Below, one piece after another: positions 1 through 5,730 of a stretch of DNA of 5,730 bases. The position numbers and the translations under genes were made by a program. Source of the stretch: JACJXF01 sp964349045 (GTDB lineage Bacteria; Bacteroidota; Bacteroidia; Bacteroidales; GCA-2748055); NCBI GenBank assembly GCA_964349045.1, contig CAYGFI010000242.1, positions 1 through 5,730 on the forward strand, written 5' to 3'. The notes beneath the pieces were generated by a model. The model had not been told where the DNA came from and did not search any database. It saw only the letters and a program-made list of their open reading frames with translations. Position 1 is the first letter of the stretch; every line of letters starts with the position of its first letter.

Positions 1-1066
1 AAAAAACAAATGAACCTGGCATTAGCCAAATACAACAAAGGTGACGAAGATAATTTTGAAGACATTTCCGAATCATTAATCATTGTAAGAAATCATTTAG
101 ACCTTTTAGCAAAACTGTTTCATAAGTTCGACAGCACAAAATATTTCAAAGGCACAACCATACAACAGTTAAATACTTTGAATCTGGCTGCTGAATTTGT
201 TCAGCAAACCAAAGATTTTGAAACTCGTTTTATGGGTTTAGTAAAGCGACTAAAGGCAGCTTATGATATTTGTGCAGGAAGTGAAAAGTTAATACAGGAA
301 GAAAGAGATTACACTCATTTTTATTTAGCAGTTCGTTCTATAGTTTTCAAACTCACAAAAGGCAATGCTCCCGATACGGCACAAATGAATGCTAAAGTTC
401 GCGAAATGATTAAAGAGGCCCTTCAAAGTGATGGCGTTGAAGAAATTTTCAAATTGGGTGATGAAGGAGAAACCGAACAAGACATTTTTGATGAAGATTA
501 TTTGGCTAAAATTGATAAAATCAAATTGCCTAACACAAAAATAAAATTACTTCAACAGCTATTAGCCAAAGTCATAGGCGAAATAAGGATGTAAAGTAAA
601 CAAAGTTAAAGGAATAGACTTTACTAAAAAGATGCAAGCCCTTGTAGAACGCTACAACCAGCGAGACGAAAACGATGTATTACGGAGTGAAGTATATGAG
701 GAAATGGCAGAACAGCTAACCAATATGATATGGGAAGTTCATAAAGAATTTTCGGCCGGTGATGCCTTAGGAATTGACTTTGAGGAAAAGGCTTTTTATG
801 ACATATTATTGGAGCTTTGTGTTAAATATGATTTTACTTATCCGGAAGATAAATTAATTGAATTGGCAAAAGCCGTTAAAGACCTTGTTGACGGACAAGC
901 CAAATTTCCTGACTGGAACAAACGTGACGACATTAAATCAGCATTGAAAGTTGGACTTATTCTCTTACTTGACGAGTTTGGTTATCCACCTGTGGAAAGA
1001 GATGAAGTGTATGTAGAGATTTTTGAACAGGCAGAGAATTTTAAAAAGAATAGATTGCTCACATAG
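1..1066 (+). pseudogene. hsdR: Type I restriction enzyme subunit R (HsdR), C-terminal part, frameshifted
   Basis: HsdR is the motor and nuclease subunit of type I restriction-modification complexes; it translocates and cleaves unmodified DNA. Only the C-terminal helical region (EcoR124-type C-terminal domain) is in the window; the nuclease and helicase domains would lie to the left. The frame is open from base 1 (KKQ before the first Met at 10), so this is a continuation, not a gene start. Segment one runs to a TAA at 592-594 and carries family-like stretches such as YFKGTTIQQLNTLNLAAEF. Segment two is in the +1 frame, open from 587, and reads KVNKVKGIDFTKKMQALVER, then GIDFEEKAFYDIL, KYDFTYPEDKLIELAKAVK and DEVYVEIFEQAENFKK, ending at TAG 1064-1066. 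The two halves match consecutive parts of one family, so this is one gene split by an extra base (or four, ATGT at 589-592). Family recognition is from memory. Alternatives are a sequencing error or, less likely, a programmed shift. Confidence 0.85.
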
Positions 1067-1107
1067 CCCACGTTTCATTGACAATACCTGTAAGCAGCAA
1101 CTTACAA

Positions 1108-1155
1108 TGCACAGAAAATAGCAAATAAGGATGCACAGGTTTTAGCAAATAAGCG
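1108..1155. repeat. Two tandem 24-bp repeats at the end of IS21-like element B
   Basis: The units at 1108-1131 and 1132-1155 share TGCACAG, then a variable 4-base spacer (AAAA or GTTT), then TAGCAAATAAG, and differ again in the last two bases (GA or CG). Repeats of this length close to an end are typical transposase-binding sites of IS21-family elements. The conserved outer blocks around a variable spacer look like protein-binding sites. A weaker related stretch (CCCATTTTTCCCGGATTAAA, 1157-1176) lies just inside. Confidence 0.7.
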
Positions 1156-1436
1156 TACCCATTTTTCCCGGATTAAACGTACAAAAAAATCAAAGAACGC
1201 CAGTTTATTTTTACTGATTTTGTTTTTCAAAGATGGTTTTCCGGTTTTCCAGCCGGTAACTTTTGCCGGATAGCCTGAATACTTCACAATGATACTGTAT
1301 CCGGTCCAACAGTGTGGTTGCGATAACCTCATCATTAAACAGGTTCACCCATTCCTCGGGACTTTTGTTCGTAGTAACAATGAATGATGCTTTTTCGTGC
1401 AGATGATTTATAAAAATGCACAAAGCCACAGCTTGC
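1108..1436 (-). mobile_element. Remnant of an IS21-family element (element B): istB tail plus right end
   Basis: Read on the minus strand, this stretch holds the last 76 codons of an istB gene, then about 100 bp of non-coding DNA that ends in two 24-bp direct repeats finishing with CA. IS21-family elements carry istA and istB, have multiple repeats near their ends and usually terminate in TG...CA, so 1108 is a reasonable outer boundary (plus strand TGCACAG). It lies 41 bp after the hsdR stop. The rest of the element (istA, most of istB, left end) is absent. At about 1436/1437 the istB homology gives way to the end repeats of a second element. The exact ends are inferred from the TG/CA rule and repeat layout, not from a match to a reference. 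Confidence 0.6.
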
Positions 1437-1441
1437 TGTTT
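1211..1441 (-). pseudogene. istB: IstB-like ATP-binding helper protein, C-terminal fragment (element B)
   Basis: IstB is an AAA+ ATPase that helps the IstA transposase choose and capture target DNA. The 76 residues here, from KQQAVAL through FINHLHEKASFIVTTNKSP, EEWVNLF, VIATTLLDRI and CEVFRLSGKSYRLENRKTIF to the stop at 1211-1213, match the last third of IstB, including the sensor-like TTNKSPEEW stretch and the LLDR plus SGKSYR tail. Full-length IstB is about 245-260 residues, so Walker A and Walker B are missing. The frame stays open upstream to an ATG at 1493-1495, but those 18 residues (MTSSGGQLSGMGGQFVRN) are translated from terminal repeats of the neighbouring element and are not IstB-like. 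No function is expected. It differs clearly from the istB fragment at 1552-1857, so the two are not a simple duplication. Confidence 0.8.
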
Positions 1442-1483
1442 ATTCCGTACAAACTGACCCCCCATTCCGGATAATTGACCCCC
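1442..1483. repeat. Terminal repeats of IS21-like element A
   Basis: Two copies with a 22-bp period lie at 1442-1462 and 1464-1483. Both begin ATTCCG and end CTGACCCCC or TTGACCCCC, with a variable middle (TACAAA or GATAA). On the istB sense strand they read GGGGGTCA...CGGAAT. Multiple short repeats near the tip are typical of IS21-family ends, where the transposase binds. They start five bases inside the proposed tip at 1437. Confidence 0.65.
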
Positions 1484-1551
1484 TGATGAAGTCAACCAAC
1501 CCGAAGGGCAATCTTAGAACGGTATGCAATGAACGATTTAAAAAAACAAAT
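1484..1551. other. Non-coding interior of the element A right end
   Basis: This stretch lies between the istB stop and the terminal repeats. It contains no open frame of note. A tiny CCC-GAA-GGG palindrome (about 1499-1507) is too short to call a terminator. I see nothing else in it. Confidence 0.4.
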
Positions 1552-1857
1552 TTACTCTTTTTTCTTTTTTCGCATGGATTCTCCCGATAATTCTATCCGA
1601 TGTAATGTGTGAACAAGCCTGTCAAGGATTGCGTCTGCAACAGTGCTTTCCCCAATGATATCATACCATTTATCTATTGGCACTTGTGATGCGATGATAG
1701 TTGATCGGTTTTGATTTCTGTCTTCAATAATTTCAAGCAACATCATTCGGGTCTTATCATCCAAAGGCTGCATACCAAAATCATCGATAATAATTAGATC
1801 TTGTTTTTCAATGCGTTTAATCTGTTTTATGTGTGATTCATTGGCTTTAGCAAGAAA
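1552..1857 (-). pseudogene. istB: IstB-like ATP-binding helper protein, C-terminal fragment (element A)
   Basis: This is an N-terminally truncated IS21 helper ATPase. The sequence reads approximately LAKANESHIKQIKRIEKQDL, then a Walker B stretch LIIIDDFG (codons at about 1774-1797), MQPLDDKTRMMLLEIIEDR, STIIASQVPIDKWYD, ADAILDRLVH and RIELSGESMRKKKKE before the stop at 1552-1554. These are hallmark motifs of Bacteroidota IstB. About 101 of the usual 245 or so residues remain, so the Walker A loop is lost. The Met at 1771-1773 is internal (it follows DDFG), so taking it as a start would be wrong. In the same frame further upstream the translation loses IstB character and meets a TGA at about 1868-1870. 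No activity is expected from it. Confidence 0.85.
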
Positions 1858-2068
1858 TGATATGAATAGTATTCAACCATTTAATCATTATGAATTATTC
1901 TATTGGAATAATAATTCTTTCATTTCTTTAGAAAAAAAAATCGCATCAGATACAATTATTGAATTTAATAATGTACCAGAGAATTCAATTTTATGGCTTA
2001 GAAATCTGGACGAAGGAAAGGAAGAAAGGATATTTACCCGGGAAAATGAAAAACAAATTTGGTGGTAA
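1858..2068 (+). pseudogene. C-terminal fragment of an unidentified, probably exported Bacteroidota protein
   Basis: About 65-69 codons remain, ending at TAA 2066-2068. The readable part begins near the ATG at 1862 and includes HYELFYWNN, FISLEKKIASDTIIEFNNVP, ENSILWLRNLDEGKEERIFT and a terminal KQIWW. The pattern of beta-strand-like alternation and the closing KEERIFT...QIWW recall the C-terminal domain of large secreted Bacteroidota proteins (from memory, some with transglutaminase-like or discoidin-like domains), but I cannot confirm this. The frame is open back to an ATG at 1811, but those first codons are the antisense of istB, so they are not part of the original gene. The N-terminal bulk is missing, evidently removed at the junction with IS element A. 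It is unlikely to be expressed as a functional protein. It could instead be a small intact gene starting at 1862, but no ribosome-binding site or promoter is evident there. Confidence 0.5.
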
Positions 2069-2124
2069 TGAATTTTTTTTCATTGGATTAGAATATTTTT
2101 AATATTATAATTTACCTTAGTATT

Positions 2125-5100
2125 ATGAGAGGCCTAATAAAAATTATGTTTACTGCATTCTTTCTTATACATTGCTTTACGGAGCTTGTCGCACAGGATA
2201 TTACCAGTCTTAATAAAACCTTCATAAAATTCTCAAATTCCAAACTGCTGCTAAAGGATGCTCTTGACGAACTAGACAAATTGCCTGAAATTATCATAGT
2301 TAATAATGTTAGCGGGGATATTAAAAAGATGGAAATCGTTTTTACATCCACATCTCTGGATGTACAGTCTGCATTTAATGAAATAAGTCAGCAAGTTCCT
2401 GTTGAATTTATAGTAAACCAAAATTCCATTGAAGTAAAAAACAGAAGTCTGCAAGGAAGTTATTTATTGCAGGGTATAGTCAAAAATGCCGCCTCAGGTG
2501 AGCCTTTGATAACTGCAAGTGTTTTTATTGAAGGCACAACAAATGGTACAATCACCGACAATCAGGGCCATTATTCTTTAAGGCTAAAACCCGGGAAATA
2601 TACGCTTGTTTGCAGTTATATGGGTTTCTATGAGAAAAGGATGGCTGTTTTTGTTTTTAAAAATGCTGATCTGGACATTTTATTGGAAGTAAAGCAAATC
2701 AATATTGATGAAGTAATAGTTTCCGGCAGTTCCAGGCCGACAGAACCATTTGAAAAAGGGAGATCCATAGAAAATATAGGCGAGAAAATCATGAGTACAC
2801 TAAATACAAATGATGTTAACGACGCCTTGCACGGAAGATTGCCGGGAGTTTGGACAACAAAAGTTTCCGGCGCTCCCGGAGATCACAACAAAATAAGAAT
2901 AAGAGGAATAAATTCCATATTCGGAACTTCTGATCCTTTATATGTAGTTGATGGGATGTTGATTCCTGTTGTAAATTTAAAAACAATGGGCATTTCCGAT
3001 TTGAACTCCCACGATGTTCAAAACCTGACTGTTCTCAAAGATGCAGCTTCCACTGCTCTTTATGGTTATTTGGGTGGAAATGGAGTGGTTCTAATAGATA
3101 CAAAAAAAGGCGGCGGTGAGACCAGGTTCAATTTCAGTGTAAAAAAGGGAATTCAGGACTTTTCGAAACGCTATGATCTGATGGATTCAAAAACATTTTT
3201 GAGCACCATTGATTCAAGCGACAAATATTTAAGGACAATTTTTCTGAAGTCTGCTCCTACGTCCGGTGTTTTTCCAAAATATCCTCATTACATTGATTCA
3301 TTGGGAAATGCTTTGGGCTCGGATAACTACCAGAACGAACTGTTTCGGGTTGGACAGCTTATGGAATACCAGCTCTCAGGACAGGGAAACTTTAAAAAAA
3401 TTGATTACTATATTTCGGGGAATTATTACAATCACGATGGTATCATAACGAATTCAAACTATAACAAATACACTTTAACGGCTAATTTTTCGAAAACAGT
3501 TAATGAGAAACTTTCCCTGAGATTTCTATATAGAGGAAGTAAACAGGAAAATAAAAACAACCTCGACAACTATCTGGGAAACAATGTGATTTTCAAAGGG
3601 ATAAACTTCGAACCGGCCTTCAGGTATACTCCCATGATTAATTTGGCCACTTATACCAGATTGTATTTTAATCCATATGACAATCAATATACCTCTTCGA
3701 ACGAAATCCTTCAAACATATGGTCAGCATAATATCATAACCCCGGAATCTCTTTTTAATGAACAATTGAAAAAGAAAACAGAAAATACCAATTCGGGGAA
3801 TTTTGTTTGCAATAATAAAATCAACAACGATTTTTCAGCACAAGCTTCAATGTCACTTTCCTTCAGAAATAATGTCTTCACCTCCTATTTGCCATACCGG
3901 CCCCAGTATTTGCAAAGCAATGAAGGCGCAATAACTATTGATCAGCAATATGATCTGAAATACAACAAACAATTGAAGAATCATAGAATAAATGCATTTA
4001 TCCGTTACCGTGATCATAAGGATAATACTTTTTGGGAGATTGATTCAATCATCCGTACTACGGATGAATTGGCTCCCTTAAACGATATTTACCTGCGGGG
4101 CTCTCAGGCAATTTACGGCGAAAAGGGATCTATAATCCGCTCTATCAGATCAGTGATTGCAAATGCAAATTATAACTATAAGAACAAATACTTCGTTTCT
4201 GCACTTGCAAATTTCGATCAGCTTAAAGAGGGGCATTATGTTGACAGACATGACTTTTTCCCTTCAGTTGCATTGAACTGGGATATTTCTAAGGAAAGCA
4301 TTTTGACTATACCTTCCTGGTTGAATGCATTTAATATTTTCATCAACTGGGGTCAGGCTGGAAATTATCCACTGAATAGCCTTTCCAATGACTTGTATAC
4401 AACAGATTTGAAATACCTTGATAATAATGGTGTAGCCATTACAAATCTGGCAAACCATTACATTGTTACTGAAAAGGTGAGTGAAACGAATTACGGAACA
4501 AATATTTCCCTGTTTCACGAAAGGCTGAAAATCTCTGCTAATTATTATACCAAAATCAACTCAGAATTACTTGTTCAACGAAAAATCCCATTGTATTATG
4601 GTGGTGGATATTTCTTTGATAACATTGGGGAAATGAGAAACAAGGGTATTGAACTTAGTCTTGACATTACTCCGGTAAGCAATAAATCATTTTATTGGAC
4701 AAGCCATGCCAGTTTCTCCAAAAACAATCAGACACTAACCAAACTAAACAATGGCGTGCCTATTAAACTAAGTGATAAAGATGTACTTATTCCGGATTTT
4801 ATTTTAAATGAGGATGTACCCCTGGGATCGATTACAGGATACAGTTATCATGGCCCTTGGAATGATTTGACGGTTACTGAAGCAGAATCAAAACTATATA
4901 CCAAGCATTATGATATGGCTTACCTTAAGGGAGATACTCTGATTAAATGGAGGCTGTCGGATGTAAATAAAACTATTATCGGGAATGCTTTGCCAAAATT
5001 TACTTTCAACTGGATAAACCGGTTTGAATACAAAAAATTTTCCTGTGAAATGTTTTGGTACGGTGTTATTGGATGCGACAAATACAATGCAACAAAAGCT

Positions 5101-5448
5101 TCCACATATATTACCGGTATTAATTCTGAGGTCAGAAAAATTGTAATGAACAAAATAAAATGCATCACAGATCAGGTATTTTATGAAAGTTCCTATTTTA
5201 TTGAGGATGCCAGTTTCATCCGACTCAAGACTTTGAACTTCAGCTATTCTCCCGCTAAAAAAATTGCCAAAAAAGTAAGTGTGGAATACAGCCTAAGTCT
5301 GGAAAACCTTATTACGCTTACACATTACAGCGGATACGATCCTGAAGCAAGCATCTATACCGACAACAATTTTACAGATAATGCCATTGATAAAGGAGCG
5401 TATCCAAATCCCCGCGGAACTTACTTTAGTATTAACCTGAATTTCTAA
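2125..5448 (+). CDS. susC: SusC/RagA-family TonB-dependent outer-membrane transporter with STN domain
   Basis: This is the outer-membrane import channel of a SusCD pair, powered by TonB-ExbBD from the inner membrane, taking up glycan or other oligomers handed over by SusD. The domains are: signal peptide 1-23 (R2 and K6, hydrophobic core 7-18, cleavage likely after LVA before Q24); STN (secretin/TonB short N-terminal) domain about 30-105; carboxypeptidase-D-like fold about 113-193 (LQGIVKNAASGEPL to SYMGF); linker with NIDEVIVSG at 193-201; plug about 213-328 with DALHGRLPGV, IRIRGINS, PLYVVDG and NGVVLIDTKKG; then a beta barrel to residue 1107. Late barrel landmarks are INWGQAGN (about 740), IGNALPKF (about 952), SFIRLKTLNFSY (about 1030) and YSGYDPEAS (about 1068), ending in INLNF, a normal terminal-Phe beta signal. 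Length fits the family (about 1000-1150). ATG 2125 is the first in frame after a TAG at 2089-2091; Met 8 is a less likely start because it drops both N-terminal charges. The symbol is at family level; the substrate is unknown. Confidence 0.95.
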   Translation: MRGLIKIMFTAFFLIHCFTELVAQDITSLNKTFIKFSNSKLLLKDALDELDKLPEIIIVNNVSGDIKKMEIVFTSTSLDVQSAFNEISQQVPVEFIVNQNSIEVKNRSLQGSYLLQGIVKNAASGEPLITASVFIEGTTNGTITDNQGHYSLRLKPGKYTLVCSYMGFYEKRMAVFVFKNADLDILLEVKQINIDEVIVSGSSRPTEPFEKGRSIENIGEKIMSTLNTNDVNDALHGRLPGVWTTKVSGAPGDHNKIRIRGINSIFGTSDPLYVVDGMLIPVVNLKTMGISDLNSHDVQNLTVLKDAASTALYGYLGGNGVVLIDTKKGGGETRFNFSVKKGIQDFSKRYDLMDSKTFLSTIDSSDKYLRTIFLKSAPTSGVFPKYPHYIDSLGNALGSDNYQNELFRVGQLMEYQLSGQGNFKKIDYYISGNYYNHDGIITNSNYNKYTLTANFSKTVNEKLSLRFLYRGSKQENKNNLDNYLGNNVIFKGINFEPAFRYTPMINLATYTRLYFNPYDNQYTSSNEILQTYGQHNIITPESLFNEQLKKKTENTNSGNFVCNNKINNDFSAQASMSLSFRNNVFTSYLPYRPQYLQSNEGAITIDQQYDLKYNKQLKNHRINAFIRYRDHKDNTFWEIDSIIRTTDELAPLNDIYLRGSQAIYGEKGSIIRSIRSVIANANYNYKNKYFVSALANFDQLKEGHYVDRHDFFPSVALNWDISKESILTIPSWLNAFNIFINWGQAGNYPLNSLSNDLYTTDLKYLDNNGVAITNLANHYIVTEKVSETNYGTNISLFHERLKISANYYTKINSELLVQRKIPLYYGGGYFFDNIGEMRNKGIELSLDITPVSNKSFYWTSHASFSKNNQTLTKLNNGVPIKLSDKDVLIPDFILNEDVPLGSITGYSYHGPWNDLTVTEAESKLYTKHYDMAYLKGDTLIKWRLSDVNKTIIGNALPKFTFNWINRFEYKKFSCEMFWYGVIGCDKYNATKASTYITGINSEVRKIVMNKIKCITDQVFYESSYFIEDASFIRLKTLNFSYSPAKKIAKKVSVEYSLSLENLITLTHYSGYDPEASIYTDNNFTDNAIDKGAYPNPRGTYFSINLNF

Positions 5449-5463
5449 TTGAAATACATAAAG

Positions 5464-5730
5464 ATGAAAAAATACTTTTTCCTGTTTATGATGATTTTAA
5501 TGGTTTCCTGTGATAATTTTTTCCACGAGGAGGAGGATGATTATATTGTTATAAATAATAAGCAGGAGGCTATAGATGTTTTAAATGGAGTTTATGCAAA
5601 TCTGGTAAAATCCTATAATAAAAATTATTTTAAAGCATTGAGCAGAAGTGATGATATAAATATCTATGTATATTATTCTTTTCCCTGTGGATCAGGTAGT
5701 GAATCGTATGACTATACTCCATGTTATGAT
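5464..5730 (+). CDS. susD: SusD/RagB-family surface lipoprotein, N-terminal part (runs off the right edge)
   Basis: SusD-type lipoproteins sit on the outer face of the outer membrane as a lid over SusC and bind the substrate before import. Eighty-nine codons are visible and the frame is open at the edge. Residues 1-15 form a lipoprotein signal (K2 K3, then a hydrophobic core) with lipobox MVSC and the lipidated cysteine at residue 16. After it comes DNFF-H and an acidic run EEEDD (22-26), resembling the acidic export signals that send Bacteroidota lipoproteins to the cell surface. The stretch KQEAIDVLNGVYANLVKSYN is the usual first helix of SusD proteins (EAIDALNGVYASL-like), followed by SRSDDINIY. 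Two cysteines (FPCGSGSES, TPCYD) occur shortly before the edge. It starts 15 bp after the susC stop, so the two are surely cotranscribed. Full-length members are about 500-600 residues. Confidence 0.9.
   Translation, partial: MKKYFFLFMMILMVSCDNFFHEEEDDYIVINNKQEAIDVLNGVYANLVKSYNKNYFKALSRSDDINIYVYYSFPCGSGSESYDYTPCYD

Larger units (their letters stand above)
1437..1857 (-). mobile_element. Remnant of a second IS21-family element (element A): istB tail plus right end
   Basis: On the minus strand this contains the last 101 or so codons of a different istB, a stop at 1552-1554, then about 115 bp ending in two near-identical repeats and a CA boundary at 1437 (plus strand TGTTTATTCCG). The distance from istB stop to the end is close to that of element B (about 103 bp), which supports both being right ends in the same orientation. 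Its other side stops around 1845-1860, where istB similarity fades and an unrelated plus-strand coding fragment begins. IstA, the N-terminal 60% of istB and the left end are missing. Element A appears to sit inside the istB of element B, a nested insertion followed by deletion. This history is inference. Confidence 0.6.

Noticed and set aside
584..600. Programmed +1 ribosomal frameshift in hsdR
   Set aside because: No recognised slippery stop context is visible and type I restriction genes are not known to use one; a mutation or sequence error is simpler.
1089..1106. Hairpin TGTAAG-CAGCAA-CTTACA after hsdR as a terminator
   Set aside because: It has only six base pairs with low GC and no T-tract after it; this is expected often by chance in AT-rich DNA.
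1102..1335. Minus-strand 77-residue frame overlapping the istB tail of element B
   Set aside because: It overlaps the recognisable istB frame out of phase and runs through the terminal repeats; the translation has no family features.
1493..1495. ATG at 1495 (minus strand) as a true start of a 94-residue gene
   Set aside because: The first 18 codons come from the terminal repeats of the adjacent element and have no IstB similarity; the frame is a chance fusion across an IS boundary.
1811..1861. ATG at 1811 as the start of the plus-strand 85-residue frame
   Set aside because: Bases 1811 to about 1857 are the antisense of istB, so the first codons do not belong to the original gene.
2083..2120. 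Possible Bacteroidota promoter upstream of susC (TTG at 2083-2085, TATAATTT at 2106-2113)
   Set aside because: The second box matches TAnnTTTG poorly, the region is uniformly AT-rich, and the implied transcript start would leave almost no leader before the ATG at 2125. An ECF-type promoter would look different anyway.
3266..3448. Small frames inside susC on both strands (for example 2112-2351, 3266-3448, 3526-3765, 4264-4518, 4920-5168)
   Set aside because: All lie inside the long susC frame, which has strong domain support throughout; they are shadows without their own features.

Overview
The window comes from a Bacteroidota (Bacteroidetes) genome, most plausibly a gut-type or environmental Bacteroidales-like lineage. 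The main evidence is a SusC/SusD outer-membrane nutrient-uptake pair at the right side, with the STN, carboxypeptidase-D-like and plug layout typical of that phylum. Supporting signs are AT-rich DNA, weak ribosome-binding sites and IS21-type istB remnants of the kind common in Bacteroidota. The species cannot be named from this sequence alone.

Layout, left to right. (1) Positions 1-1066, plus strand: the C-terminal part of a type I restriction enzyme subunit R (HsdR). The reading frame enters from the left edge and is broken by a frameshift at about 587-594, so the gene looks inactivated unless the break is a sequence error. (2) Positions 1067-1107: a short intergenic stretch with one weak hairpin. 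(3) Positions 1108 to about 1857, minus strand: the tails of two different IS21-family elements. Each consists of an N-terminally truncated istB (transposition helper ATPase) followed by a terminal-repeat region about 100-115 bp long that ends at a TG/CA boundary. The arrangement fits one element having inserted into the istB of the other. No istA is present. (4) About 1858-2068, plus strand: the C-terminal tail of an unidentified protein, cut off at its N-terminal side by the IS debris. (5) Positions 2125-5448, plus strand: an intact 1107-residue SusC/RagA-type TonB-dependent transporter with an N-terminal STN domain. (6) From 5464 to the right edge: the first 89 codons of its SusD-type lipoprotein partner, starting 15 bp after the susC stop.

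How it works together: the only functional module visible is the start of a susCD operon. SusD sits on the outer-membrane surface and captures a glycan or other oligomer. SusC imports it using TonB energy. The STN domain suggests control through an anti-sigma/ECF sigma pair, although no such genes lie in this window. The substrate cannot be deduced because no enzymes are included. Everything left of 2069 looks like a scar: a broken restriction gene, nested insertion-sequence remnants and a beheaded gene. I found no tRNA, rRNA, CRISPR array or evidence of a new defence or regulatory system.
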